Positions 1 through 8,113 of a DNA stretch of 64,000 nucleotides are shown in pieces (position 1 is the stretch's first letter; each line of letters starts with the position of its first letter). The stretch is from positions 242,230 to 306,229 of the forward strand of contig JBFWVZ010000004.1 in NCBI GenBank assembly GCA_050246475.1. Reading direction: 5' to 3'. Position numbers and translations under genes: made by a program. The notes under the pieces are model-generated. The model was not told the origin of the DNA. It ran no database searches and saw only the letters and a program-made list of their open reading frames with translations. The stretch comes from CADEEL01 sp050246475 (GTDB lineage: Bacteria; Pseudomonadota; Alphaproteobacteria; Caulobacterales; Aquidulcibacteraceae).

Positions 1-249
1 TCGGTCGGCGATCTGGCCTCGGCGCGCTATGTCACGTTCGTCGGCTTCTGCGATCGCGACTGCTCCGATCTCGATCTCTTCGTCGTCGATCACAACGGCA
101 ATATCGTCGCCCAGGACGTGGCGGTGGACACAACGCCGGTGGTGACGTTCCGCCCGCAGCAAGGCTCGAGCTATGACATCCGCGTGCGGATGTATCAGTG
201 CAACCAAGAGCCCTGCTTCTATTCGGTCGGCGGCTTCTACCGGATGTAG
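1..249 (+). CDS. C-terminal end of a secreted-type hypothetical protein (5' truncated by the window)
   Basis: The frame is open from the first base and stops with TAG at 247-249, giving 82 residues of a longer protein. It is rich in beta-prone segments and has four cysteines (CDRDC near the start, then two flanking QEP near the end), a pattern typical of disulfide-bonded extracytoplasmic beta-sandwich domains. The stretch with DLDLFVVD and RPQQGSSYDIRV resembles pre-peptidase/beta-sandwich modules, but this is weak. No function can be assigned. A strong hairpin terminator follows the stop codon. Confidence 0.7.
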   Translation, partial: SVGDLASARYVTFVGFCDRDCSDLDLFVVDHNGNIVAQDVAVDTTPVVTFRPQQGSSYDIRVRMYQCNQEPCFYSVGGFYRM

Positions 250-295
250 GAATTGTGTGAGCGCACCCGCCTCGCTGCGGCTGCGCCGGCAAACG

Positions 296-330
296 AAGAG
301 CGCCGCGTGGTTACCCCGCGCGGCGCTCTT
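296..330. terminator. bidirectional rho-independent terminator
   Basis: A perfect 12-bp stem (AAGAGCGCCGCG / CGCGGCGCTCTT) encloses an 11-nt loop and runs into TTTTG on the + side. It lies between the stop of the partial gene (249) and the stop of the convergent gene (337), so it can end transcription from both. Confidence 0.85.
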
Positions 331-336
331 TTGCAT

Positions 337-1314
337 TCAGCGCGCGGCTAGAATGGCGGAGAGAAAGGCCGCGTCGCTCCAGCCCGCGGCGCGGCTTGCC
401 TGGCGCGCGATCACCATGCGCTGCGTCGGCAGAATGAAGAGCCGGTCGCCCTGATCGCTGGCGGCCATCACGAGATCCTGCGGGACATCGGGCGAGGACC
501 ACAGATCGCTGCCTTCGAACGTGGGGGTGCGCTGCGCGGGCCATGCCAGCCACACGCCGAAGCCGTAACGGGGCTGCACCCAGGAGCCGCGGCATGCATC
601 CCGCAATGCGGGCCCATCGACGATCTGCGACGCCCGCCACACGCCCACGCGCCGCATGAGTTCGCCCCAGCGCGCCCACGCGCGCGCGGTGAGCGAGGCG
701 CCCTCCGTCAGGCGGATTTCGTTGTTCTCGCGCCGCCAATTGACCGGCGCGCACCCGACCGGGGAGAGCACGCGCAGCGTCAGGTAATTGCCCGCGTCCG
801 ATGCGCCGCCCGCGCCGGCGAGCTTGCGCCGCGCGACCTCCGCGAAAATCTGCGTTGGCGCGGGATCGTTGATAAAGCGTTCTCCAGGCTCCGCCACGGG
901 CTCGAGCGCGCAGGCCTCGTAATCGCTCATCGCGCGGCGTTCGCCGCTGATCCCGCAGGTGCGGTCGAGCAGCATGCGGATGGTGATGCGGCTCTTGCGC
1001 GGATGTAGCGCCCAATCGCCGAGCGTCACCGCCGCCAACTCATCGAGCGTGAGCAGGCGATCGGCCACGAGGGCGGCGGCAAGCGCGGGCACGAAACTCG
1101 CCGTGGCGGCGCCGATCGGGTGAGGCGTGTTGGGCCCGCCGTTTGGAAAATCCTCGATGAGCGTAATGCCGTTGCGCAGGATGACGAGCGCGTCGCCGGC
1201 GCGCTGGGCGCTATAGGCGGCGGCGGGGGCAAGCGCGTTCGCTTGCGCCGCCGCTTCGGCGCTGGAAAGCGCTGCCGCGGCTGCGCCGCCCGCTAGAAAG
1301 CTGCGTCGATCCAT
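337..1314 (-). CDS. beta-lactamase-superfamily (serine hydrolase-like) protein, catalytically degenerate, Tat-exported
   Basis: 325 residues if started at 1314. That start places a twin-arginine signal, MDRRSF followed by an Ala-rich hydrophobic stretch, at the N-terminus; the longer start at 1377 would bury it. The layout follows class C beta-lactamase/penicillin-binding serine hydrolases: a GRNGxTL-like strand, the helix FVPALAAALVADRLLTLDE, the RMLLDRTCGI segment, PGERF, and YGFGVWL near the C-terminus. The nucleophile motif SxxK is replaced: where relatives read SVTKSF this reads AATASF (residues 69-74), so both Ser and Lys are Ala. The YSN position after PGERF reads IND. The fold call is inferred from this alignment by eye. 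Activity as a hydrolase is unlikely; a binding or scaffold role is possible. Confidence 0.75.
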   Translation of the reverse strand: MDRRSFLAGGAAAAALSSAEAAAQANALAPAAAYSAQRAGDALVILRNGITLIEDFPNGGPNTPHPIGAATASFVPALAAALVADRLLTLDELAAVTLGDWALHPRKSRITIRMLLDRTCGISGERRAMSDYEACALEPVAEPGERFINDPAPTQIFAEVARRKLAGAGGASDAGNYLTLRVLSPVGCAPVNWRRENNEIRLTEGASLTARAWARWGELMRRVGVWRASQIVDGPALRDACRGSWVQPRYGFGVWLAWPAQRTPTFEGSDLWSSPDVPQDLVMAASDQGDRLFILPTQRMVIARQASRAAGWSDAAFLSAILAAR

Positions 1315-1401
1315 TCCATCCGCCCTGACGGCGTATTTTACCGGCGCGCTGCGCGCGGGGAAACCCGTGAACCGCACCCGGGTCCAGCGCGTAGATGAGC
1401 C

Positions 1402-1935
1402 ATGAAGATGTTCATTCCACTGGTTCTGGCGCTCGCGCTCGCTGGGTGCGTACTGCCGCCGGTCAACCGCGATCAGGGCATTCCTCTAGGCCCTGTCGCT
1501 ACGATCGAGCCCGCGCGCTATGCGGGGCTCTGGTACGAGATCGCGCGCTTCGAAAATTCGTTCGAGCGCAATTGCTACGCCGTCACCGCCGAATATCGCC
1601 TCCGCGATGACGAACGCATCGATGTGATCAACACGTGCCGCGAGGGCGCGGTGGACGGCCCCGCTGAAGTTGCACGCGGCGTCGCGCGCATTGTCGATGC
1701 GCAGACGAACGCGCGGCTCAAGGTGCGCTTCGGCTGGAGCCCGATCGAAGGGGATTATTGGGTGCTGGACCGGGCCGAGGATTATTCGTGGTCGCTGGTG
1801 GGTGAGCCGCGCGGACGCTTCCTCTGGATACTCGCGCGCGAACCGCGCATCCCGGATGAACTACGGCAAGATTTGCTCCGGCGTCTCCAAGCGCGCGGCT
1901 ATCGCACCGATGCGCTGCACTGGACGCAACACTAG
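1402..1935 (+). CDS. blc: outer-membrane lipocalin Blc-like lipoprotein
   Basis: 177 residues. The N-terminus is a lipoprotein signal with lipobox LAGC (Cys16). The lipocalin signature GLWYEIARF with the invariant G-x-W follows at residues 42-50, then AEYRL and INTCREG strands. Bacterial lipocalins bind lysophospholipids or other hydrophobic ligands at the outer membrane. Length (about 170-180) matches the family. The gene is divergent from the degenerate hydrolase with only 87 bases between starts, so the two may share a promoter region. No partner gene is obvious. Confidence 0.92.
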   Translation: MKMFIPLVLALALAGCVLPPVNRDQGIPLGPVATIEPARYAGLWYEIARFENSFERNCYAVTAEYRLRDDERIDVINTCREGAVDGPAEVARGVARIVDAQTNARLKVRFGWSPIEGDYWVLDRAEDYSWSLVGEPRGRFLWILAREPRIPDELRQDLLRRLQARGYRTDALHWTQH

Positions 1936-2050
1936 CAACAGTTTGCAACGCGCCCGCAAGACATGAGGGCCGACAGCAGGGCAAGAAAGGCCGGCTCAGG
2001 CAAAACGCGCGGCTCAACACATCCCCAAGCGTCATGGCGCCGCCGCGCAC

Positions 2051-2081
2051 AAAAGCAAAGGGCCCAGCCGAAGCTGGGCCC
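2051..2081 (-). terminator. rho-independent terminator of the OmpA-family gene
   Basis: The perfect 9-bp stem GGGCCCAGC / GCTGGGCCC with a CGAA loop (2060-2081) is followed on the - strand by CTTTGCTTTT. It lies 30 bases past the OmpA-family stop codon. Confidence 0.85.
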
Positions 2082-2110
2082 AAGTCGATGAGGAGCCGTT
2101 CTGGCTCTTA

Positions 2111-3139
2111 TTATTGGAACGAGATCGTCACCGCGGTGCGGCGATTGAGCGGCTCGCGCACGCCGTCGCCCGTATCCGTGGCGAGATCGGTTTCGCCGCG
2201 TGCTTGCGTGCTGATCGCCTCGGCGGGAATGCCGCGCTCGACGAGCGCATCGGCGACAACTGTCGCGCGCCGCTGTGAGAGGCCCTCATTGTAGGCGTGC
2301 GAGCCGGACGTGTCGGTGTGGCCGATCACGACGACGGCGCTCAGATTGCACGCTTGGGCGCGCGCGACCGCGGCGTCGATGGTCGCGATGGCGTCTTGAT
2401 TGAGGTTGGAGCGGTCCCACTCGAAATAGACCACGAAATCCTCAGCCGGGCAGACGACCGGCGGCGGAGGCGGGGGCTCTTCCGGCGGCGGGGGCGGCGG
2501 CTCGGGCGGGGGCGGGGGCGCGGCGAATTGCCAGCGCAGGCCGACCGTCACGGCTTGGTGCGTGTAGTCGCCTTCGACTTCGTAGCCGTATTCGCCTTCG
2601 TCATATTCGGCGAGCCGCGCGGGTGCGTAATAATAGTACGAGAATTCGACGTCCGGCATCGAGAAGTAGCGGTAGCCGATATCGAGCGTCAGCTGCTCGC
2701 CGAGCGGCACGCCGACGCCGGCCATGAGCTGATAGGCGAAGCCGGTCTCCTCGGTGTCGATCTCGTCGATCTCGAGCCGGCCGACGCCGACGCCCGCGCC
2801 GACATAAGGCTGGAAGCGGCCGCCTTGGTTGAAATCGTAGATCGCGTTGGCGAGCAGCGAGACGACCTGCACATCGGCGTCGCCCGCGTCCTCGATGTCG
2901 TTCTGGCGCCAGGCGACTTCCGCTTCGAGGCGCACGCCATGCCAGGCGCGCGCGCCCACGGCGCCGGACACCATCACATCGTTGTCGAGATCGGCGGAGC
3001 CGAACTCATCGAGATCCAGTTCGCCGTCGACGCTGTAGCCGACGTCGAAGCGGCCATACCAGCCGTCTCCCGCGTGCGCGCTCGCCGCGCTCATCATGAG
3101 CGCGATCACAGCGACGCTCGCGCCAAGCAATTTGCGCAT
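2111..3139 (-). CDS. OmpA-family outer-membrane protein (8-stranded barrel plus peptidoglycan-binding domain)
   Basis: 342 residues. There is a signal peptide ending near AHAGDG. An OmpA-like beta-barrel (about 25-205) with repeated aromatic-alternating strands such as WYGRFDVGYSV and LTLDIGYRYF follows. A proline-rich linker (about 207-228, runs of PPPPPEPP) leads to a C-terminal OmpA/MotB domain from about 230 with VVVIGHTDTSG, LSQRRA and the NRRTAV end motif. The C-terminal domain should bind peptidoglycan and tether the outer membrane to the wall. The gene stands alone with its own terminator. The 230 bases upstream of the start hold an inverted repeat TTGTC-N7-GACAA (3191-3207) of unknown role. 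Confidence 0.93.
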   Translation of the reverse strand: MRKLLGASVAVIALMMSAASAHAGDGWYGRFDVGYSVDGELDLDEFGSADLDNDVMVSGAVGARAWHGVRLEAEVAWRQNDIEDAGDADVQVVSLLANAIYDFNQGGRFQPYVGAGVGVGRLEIDEIDTEETGFAYQLMAGVGVPLGEQLTLDIGYRYFSMPDVEFSYYYYAPARLAEYDEGEYGYEVEGDYTHQAVTVGLRWQFAAPPPPPEPPPPPPEEPPPPPPVVCPAEDFVVYFEWDRSNLNQDAIATIDAAVARAQACNLSAVVVIGHTDTSGSHAYNEGLSQRRATVVADALVERGIPAEAISTQARGETDLATDTGDGVREPLNRRTAVTISFQ

Positions 3140-3336
3140 GAGAGTCTCCTCGCGGGCCCGCCGGAGGAGGGGGCCGTAGCGGCCCAGGTTTTGTCATATT
3201 GGGACAATCTCTACGCGACGAAGCATCTCCTGCGCGAGACGAACGCGCAGGTTTTCGCGCTGTTGGCGAATTAGGCCGTATCCGGACTGACCGTATCCGG
3301 AGATTTCGATCCCCAGCGCTCCCTCCGTGCTCGCCC

Positions 3337-3358
3337 CTCGCTTTCGCGAGAGCCGAGC
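3337..3358. repeat. 22-bp palindromic repeat shared with 57602-57623
   Basis: CTCGCTTTCGCGAGAGCCGAGC reappears as an exact reverse complement at 57602-57623, more than 54 kb away. It contains the self-complementary core CTCGCTTTCGCGAG. It sits just past the 3' end of the monooxygenase gene. Confidence 0.7.
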
Positions 3359-3370
3359 GATGGCAAGCGC

Positions 3371-4861
3371 CTACGCTGCCTCCAGAGACCGCGCCGCGTC
3401 TTGGCGCGCCGCGGGCTTGCGCGCAAACACCAGCGCCTCATCCGTCACCGGCTGCCGGCGCAGCAGATCGATGTCCTTCATATAATTCTGATGCAGCTTC
3501 CACGGCGCCTTGTCGCCCTGCTTCGGGAGATAGGCGGCCGCGCGCTGGATGTAGCCGGAATTGAGATTGAGCCACGGCTCGAAACCGACGGTCGGATCGC
3601 TGTTGCGCGGTGTGGCCGAGGCAAAGCCCGTCTCGTCCATGTAGTTCAACAGCCGGCACACATGCTCGCACGTGAGATCGCATTTGAGCGTCCACGACGC
3701 GTTCGTGTAGCCAAACGCCGAAGCGAGATTTGGCACGCCCTCATACATCATGCCCTTGAACGTGAGGCGCTTGGCGAGATCGACGGCCTCTCCGTCCACG
3801 CTCAATTGCACATCGCCAAGCACGTTGAGCTTGAGGCCCGTCGCCGTGACGACGATGTCGGCGTCGAGCGTCTGCCCGGATTTCAGCTGAATGCCGTTTT
3901 CCGCGAAGCGCTCGATGTGATCGGTGACGACGCTCGCGCGGTCCTCGCGGATCGCCGCGAAGAGATCGGCGTCCGGCACGAGGCACACGCGCTGATCCCA
4001 CACATTGTAGGTCGGCGTGAAGTGCGCATCGACGATTTGAGCGTCGAGCTCCTTCTTCGCCATTTCGAGCATCCGTTCCTTCGTCTTCTCGGGATGCTTG
4101 CGCGCCATGTTGTAGAAATACATTTGCAGATTGACGTTCTTCCAGCGGGTGATCCCGTAGGCCCACGAGGCGGGAAGGAATTTGCGCAAGCCATTGGCGA
4201 TCGCGTCTTCCGCGGGGCGCGAAACGACGTACGTGGGGCTGCGTTGCAGCATGGTGACGTGCGCGGCTGTCTTCGCCATCTCCGGCACGATCGTCACGGC
4301 GGTCGCGCCCGAGCCGATCACCACGACGCGCTTGCCCGTATAGTCGAGATCCTCTGGCCAGAATTGCGGATGGATGACTTGGCCTTTGTAGGAATCGAAC
4401 CCGTCCCATGCCGGCCGGTAGGTTTCGTCATAAGAATAATAGCCCGCCGCCATGAACACGAAGCCGGCTGTGAACTTCACGGTCTCGTTCGTATCCGTGC
4501 GCAGCGCCTCGATGGTCCAGCGCGCATCCTGCGAAGACCAGCTCGCTTTCTTCACCTTGTGATGAAAGCGGATGTTCTGCGTGACGCCGTACTCGTCCGC
4601 CGTCTCGCGCACGTACTTCAGGATCGCCGGCCCATCCGCGATCGCCTTGGCCTCCGTCCACGGTTTGAACGAGAAGCCGAGCGTATACATGTCGCTGTCG
4701 GAGCGGATGCCCGGATAGCGGAAGAGATCCCACGTTCCGCCGATCGCGTCGCGCGCTTCGAGGATCACATAGCTCTTGCCCGGCGCGTCCATCTTGAGGT
4801 GCGCGCCTGCGCCGATGCCCGAAAGCCCCGCGCCGACGATCAAAACGTCGAAATGTTCCAT
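3371..4861 (-). CDS. flavin-containing monooxygenase, Baeyer-Villiger type
   Basis: 496 residues from the ATG at 4861, which has AGAGG upstream; the longer form would begin at a TTG (4891) inside the operator region. The N-terminal FAD-binding Rossmann motif is VGAGLSGIGAG, and a second NAD(P)H-binding motif is VVVIGSGATAVT. Between them lies YKGQVIHPQFWP, matching the Baeyer-Villiger fingerprint FxGxxxHxxxW[PD] apart from F to Y. Such enzymes use NADPH and O2 to oxygenate ketones to esters or lactones, or to oxidise other soft nucleophiles. The substrate cannot be told from sequence. It is transcribed divergently from the TetR gene, with half-sites between them, implying local control. Confidence 0.9.
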   Translation of the reverse strand: MEHFDVLIVGAGLSGIGAGAHLKMDAPGKSYVILEARDAIGGTWDLFRYPGIRSDSDMYTLGFSFKPWTEAKAIADGPAILKYVRETADEYGVTQNIRFHHKVKKASWSSQDARWTIEALRTDTNETVKFTAGFVFMAAGYYSYDETYRPAWDGFDSYKGQVIHPQFWPEDLDYTGKRVVVIGSGATAVTIVPEMAKTAAHVTMLQRSPTYVVSRPAEDAIANGLRKFLPASWAYGITRWKNVNLQMYFYNMARKHPEKTKERMLEMAKKELDAQIVDAHFTPTYNVWDQRVCLVPDADLFAAIREDRASVVTDHIERFAENGIQLKSGQTLDADIVVTATGLKLNVLGDVQLSVDGEAVDLAKRLTFKGMMYEGVPNLASAFGYTNASWTLKCDLTCEHVCRLLNYMDETGFASATPRNSDPTVGFEPWLNLNSGYIQRAAAYLPKQGDKAPWKLHQNYMKDIDLLRRQPVTDEALVFARKPAARQDAARSLEAA

Positions 4862-4885
4862 GGAATCCGCCTCTGCGCCTGAAAT

Positions 4886-4920
4886 TGACAAGAGCGATTG
4901 TCACTTATTGCATCTGACAA
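4886..4920. promoter_or_regulatory. candidate TetR operator cluster between monooxygenase and regulator
   Basis: The hexamers TGACAA (4886-4891), TTGTCA (4898-4903) and TGACAA (4915-4920) form two overlapping inverted repeats within 35 bases; a further TGTCA overlaps the regulator's start. This is the expected placement for a TetR-family repressor controlling itself and the divergent gene. The operator assignment is inference. Confidence 0.5.
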
Positions 4921-4926
4921 CGCATC

Positions 4927-5538
4927 ATGTCAACATGGGGCATGTCCCAAGCGGCAGAACGCACTTATCGCGGCCAATCGCCTTCCGAGCGCAAGGCCGA
5001 GCGGCGCGCCGCGCTCATCGAAGCGGCCGTGCGCGTTTACGGCGCAGTCGGCTATCGCAATGCCTCGGTGAAGGCGATCTGCGAGGAGGCCGGCCTCACC
5101 GAGCGCTATTTCTACGAATCCTTTGCCGGCTCCGATGCGCTGCTCGCCGCCGCCTACCAGGCCGTCGTCGCGCGCCTGCATGAGGAAATGAGCGCCGCGC
5201 GCGAGGCCGCGTGCGCGAAAGGGCAGGACGGCGTCCGCGCCGCATTGCGCACGTATTATTCCCGCCTGCGCGAAAGCCCGGAAGCCGCGCGCGTCTTCCT
5301 CGTGGAGATCGGCGGCGTGTCCGCGAAAGTCGATGCGGTCGTGCGCGAAGCGCTGCTCAATTCCCAAAAGCTCATCGCGCCCAAGCTCAAGAAGAAGGGC
5401 GCGGCCGAACTCGTCGCCGCCGGCATCGTCGGCGGCGTCATCCAGATCGCGCTCGATTGGATCGCTTCGGGCTACAAGCGCCCGGTGAACGATGTCGTCG
5501 AAGCCGCGCTCCGCATCGCTGCGGTGGCGGAGAGCTAG
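4927..5538 (+). CDS. TetR/AcrR-family transcriptional regulator
   Basis: 203 residues. The N-terminal helix-turn-helix runs about 20-65: ALIEAAVRVYGAVGYRNAS, then VKAICEEAGLTERYFYESFAGSDALLAAAY, the classical TetR recognition-helix sequence. The remaining ~140 residues form the ligand-binding, dimerising domain, which gives no clue to the ligand. An internal ATG at 4942 is an alternative start and would leave the operator half-sites fully upstream. Divergence from the monooxygenase suggests that the enzyme's substrate or a related compound is the inducer. It ends tail-to-tail on a shared CTAG with the next gene. Confidence 0.92.
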   Translation: MSTWGMSQAAERTYRGQSPSERKAERRAALIEAAVRVYGAVGYRNASVKAICEEAGLTERYFYESFAGSDALLAAAYQAVVARLHEEMSAAREAACAKGQDGVRAALRTYYSRLRESPEAARVFLVEIGGVSAKVDAVVREALLNSQKLIAPKLKKKGAAELVAAGIVGGVIQIALDWIASGYKRPVNDVVEAALRIAAVAES

Positions 5539-6011
5539 GCGCCATCCGGCGCGCTCGCGCTTGGCCCGCGATAGAGCGTTTGCACGTTGGATCGGAAAAG
5601 GCGCCAGCGGCCGTCCTCGCGCCGCGCGAGGCTGACGAAGCGGCCGACGAAACTTGTCCCGTCGTTGAAATCCTCACGCAGCGTGTAGCGGGAGAGCGCG
5701 AGGTCTTCGAACACCTCGACAGAAACGGGGCTCATGCGTGTGGCGGTCGCGCCCGCGCCGCCGGCGCGCCAAGCGCGCACGCCGATCAGATACGCGTCGC
5801 GCGCGACAAGGCGCCCGTCGATCCAAAGCGAGAAGTCCGGATCGAAGAGCGAGGCGTAGGCGTCAAAGCCGTCGCGCGTCAGGACGAGCGCGACATCGCG
5901 TTCGAGTGCCACGATCGCGGCTTCGTCCGCGGCTGCATCGGCTTGCGCATGCGATGGAGGAGGCAGGGCAAGGAGGAGAAGCGCCAGTGTGGCCGCGCGC
6001 AGGGCGCTCAC
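5535..6011 (-). CDS. NTF2-like (SnoaL/DUF4440-type) secreted protein
   Basis: 158 residues from a GTG at 6011 that overlaps the upstream gene's TGA as GTGA; this start gives a clean signal peptide (SALRAATLALLLLALPPPSHA). The mature part has NTF2-fold features: an initial helix (DEAAIVALERDVALVLTRD), FDAYASLFDPDF, and two final strands with WRLFRSNVQTLY. The family includes small enzymes and ligand-binding domains; no catalytic residues are recognisable. It is translationally coupled to the NTF2-like gene before it, so the two probably act together in the periplasm. Confidence 0.75.
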   Translation of the reverse strand: MSALRAATLALLLLALPPPSHAQADAAADEAAIVALERDVALVLTRDGFDAYASLFDPDFSLWIDGRLVARDAYLIGVRAWRAGGAGATATRMSPVSVEVFEDLALSRYTLREDFNDGTSFVGRFVSLARREDGRWRLFRSNVQTLYRGPSASAPDGA

Positions 6012-6784
6012 GCGTCGCGCCAATGCACGTTGACCACGCGCCACGCGCCGTCGATGCGCAGCAATTGGAGCCAATAGGTCGCGCCGCCGTGGCGCACGCG
6101 GCCGAGCGCGGTGCGCCGCGTCGCGTTAAACACGTGCGGCTCGGGCGCACCCGTGCGCGCGCCCAACCCCGCATAGATCTGGTCGCGGGTAAGCGCACGC
6201 AGCGCGCCGCGATCGAGGCCGCGCATTTGCGCCTGCGCGTGCATCACGCGGTCGAGCGCGGCGTCGTGGCCGGCCGCGGCGGCTTGCGCGAAGGCCGCCA
6301 TCACGCCGGCCGCTTCGGCGGCTTCGCCTGCATCGACATCCGGCGCCTCGTACTCATCGAGCACGCCCCACACGCAATCGAGCAGGCGCCATCCCTCCGC
6401 TGTTCTGATCGCGGTGAACGCGTCGAACCAATCGCCCGCGATCAGCTCCAGCACCGCCACGTCGCCCGAGACCTCGAACACGTTGACGATGCGCTGCGTG
6501 CTTTCGTCGAATTGATCGGTGTCGTCGTAATGGGCGCCCGCGTAGCGCAGCATATCGCCTTCAAGCCATGTCAGCGCCTCAGGCCCCTCGGCGCCGATCC
6601 GGCGCACACCGCGCTTGGAGAGGTCGCGGTGCGTCGTCGCCAGCATCCGCGCGGCGTCTCCGATATGAAAGCCGAGCGCATAGTCCGAGCCCAGATTCTG
6701 AAGCGCGGTCACATCGGCGTCCTGCGCGCGCGCCGCGCCCGCACTCAACGCCAGCGCCGCCGCGGCCGCGATCAGAGTTTTCAT
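6008..6784 (-). CDS. secreted protein with lumazine-binding/NTF2-like fold, two-domain
   Basis: 258 residues from the ATG at 6784, which begins a clear signal peptide (MKTLIAAAAALALSAGAARA). The first half (about 22-150) resembles the lumazine_bd_2/NTF2 family: HIGDAARMLATTHRDLSKRGV, TDQFDESTQRIVNVFEVSGDVAVLELIAGDWFDAF and GWRLLDCVWG. The second half (about 155-258) repeats an NTF2-like pattern and ends WLQLLRIDGAWRVVNVHW. First gene of a two-gene operon with the GTGA-coupled NTF2-like protein. Function unknown. Confidence 0.72.
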   Translation of the reverse strand: MKTLIAAAAALALSAGAARAQDADVTALQNLGSDYALGFHIGDAARMLATTHRDLSKRGVRRIGAEGPEALTWLEGDMLRYAGAHYDDTDQFDESTQRIVNVFEVSGDVAVLELIAGDWFDAFTAIRTAEGWRLLDCVWGVLDEYEAPDVDAGEAAEAAGVMAAFAQAAAAGHDAALDRVMHAQAQMRGLDRGALRALTRDQIYAGLGARTGAPEPHVFNATRRTALGRVRHGGATYWLQLLRIDGAWRVVNVHWRDA

Positions 6785-7044
6785 TGCCGCTCCTTGGTCC
6801 ATCCAGGGCGCGCCCGTGCCGCGAGCACGAGCCCGGCGCCTCAACGGATCGACGTGCTGCGCCTAAGCTGCGACGAAGGCCGCGCGTCGAAGCCGCCGCT
6901 ACAGCGGCGGGAAGATGAATGTCCGTACACGTTGTTCCGCGGCGCTTGCAGCGCTCGCCGGAACGCGCGCATGGTCTATGTCGTTTCTTGCCTGGGCGAG
7001 GCGCGAGGCTTCGCCTTCATTACGAGAACCGTAAGGGGACGCTT

Positions 7045-7356
7045 ATGAAAGCCCGCTTCATCACCGCCGCCGCAGCCGCCTTCGCGCTGACCCAAGCCGT
7101 CGCCGTCCCGGCCTACGCCACCGAAGGCTTCCGCACCGCGGCGCCGCAAACCTTCACCGCCCAGGAGCTCCAGCAATACGGGCTCGACGCACAAGCGACG
7201 CAGCGCGCCGTTCAGCTTCAGCAAGACGGCTATCAAGTGATGGCGCTCTCGCCCGAAGAAGCCGAGCAATACACGGCCGGCATCACGGACAATCAGTGGA
7301 TTCTGCTCGGCATTCTGGCCGGCGTGATCATCATCGCTGTCGCCGTCGCGGACTAA
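7045..7356 (+). CDS. small secreted/membrane-anchored protein, PA2779-like
   Basis: 103 residues; the ATG at 7045 is preceded by AAGGGGAC. The layout is signal peptide (1-25, ending VPAYA), a short helical region with ELQQYGLDAQATQRAVQLQQDGYQVMALSPEEAEQ in two pieces, and a C-terminal hydrophobic helix (WILLGILAGVIIIAVAVAD). This order matches the PA2779 family of Pseudomonas, small proteins found immediately upstream of a PA2778-type C39-like peptidase. Here the next gene is such a peptidase, one base away. Family assignment is by layout and context. It may be substrate or partner of the peptidase. Confidence 0.6.
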   Translation: MKARFITAAAAAFALTQAVAVPAYATEGFRTAAPQTFTAQELQQYGLDAQATQRAVQLQQDGYQVMALSPEEAEQYTAGITDNQWILLGILAGVIIIAVAVAD

Positions 7357-7357
7357 C

Positions 7358-8110
7358 ATGATGCGCGGCAGCGCCGTCGCGCTCGTGGCGGCGCTGCTCG
7401 CATCGGGCTGCGCCGTTACGCCCAATGCCGACGTGAACGCGTTCGCCGGCGCGAGCGGGCGCAATTCATTTGAGTTGTTCGATCGCCGCGTCAATGCGCC
7501 GGGCGCGCTCGTGCTGCCCGTCGTGCATGATCGTCAGACCAGCGGCCCTTCGTGCGGCGCGCATGCTCTCGCCAGCGTCGTGAATTATTGGCGCGGCCCA
7601 GAGACGCTCGTTGGGGACGCGCTCTACCGGGACCATCCGCCCTCCGCGCCCGCCGGCTATTCCATGGCTGAGCTTGTCGCGTTCGCGCGCGAGGAGGGAT
7701 TGCTCGCGAGCGCCGTGCGCTTGCCGCAAGACCGCATCGTCGCCGAGCTTGAGAGCGGACGGCCCGTTCTCGTTCCGGTGCGCTTGCCTTCGATCTACGT
7801 GCAGCAGCGTCAATTGCCAGGCGGCGATATCCCGGTCGTCGGCTTCGCGCGCAACACGCTCATCTATCGCGCGGGGCGTGTTCAGGAATGGACGCGCATC
7901 GCCATGGTCGATCATTACCTCGTCGTCGCCGGCTATGAGGAGGGCACCTTCGTCGTCGTCGAGCCGGTGATGGGCTATCGCACCATCTCGATGGATCGGC
8001 TCGAACGATACCGCGAACATTTCAACGATGCGGCCATCGTCTTCTCCGGCCCGCCGCGCGCGCCCCGGCGCACGCGCGCTTCGCTCGAGTCAATCCTGCC
8101 GCTGGGCTGA
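7358..8110 (+). CDS. C39-like cysteine peptidase lipoprotein, PA2778-like
   Basis: 250 residues. The N-terminal lipobox LLASGC predicts an outer-membrane or periplasm-facing lipoprotein. The papain-like C39 catalytic Cys lies in QTSGPSCGAHALASVVNYW and the His in AMVDHYLVVAGYEEG, followed by the expected acidic residue in VVVEPVMGYRTIS. C39 domains usually remove double-glycine leaders inside bacteriocin ABC exporters, but here the domain stands alone without transporter parts. It is co-transcribed with the small membrane protein immediately upstream (stop TAA, one base, then ATG). Confidence 0.82.
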   Translation: MMRGSAVALVAALLASGCAVTPNADVNAFAGASGRNSFELFDRRVNAPGALVLPVVHDRQTSGPSCGAHALASVVNYWRGPETLVGDALYRDHPPSAPAGYSMAELVAFAREEGLLASAVRLPQDRIVAELESGRPVLVPVRLPSIYVQQRQLPGGDIPVVGFARNTLIYRAGRVQEWTRIAMVDHYLVVAGYEEGTFVVVEPVMGYRTISMDRLERYREHFNDAAIVFSGPPRAPRRTRASLESILPLG

Positions 8111-8113
8111 GGC

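Noticed and set aside
3401..4882. 493-codon open frame on the + strand opposite the monooxygenase
   Set aside because: It is the mirror of a strongly supported gene; long antisense frames are expected at this GC content, and its translation is Arg/His/Asp-rich without domains.
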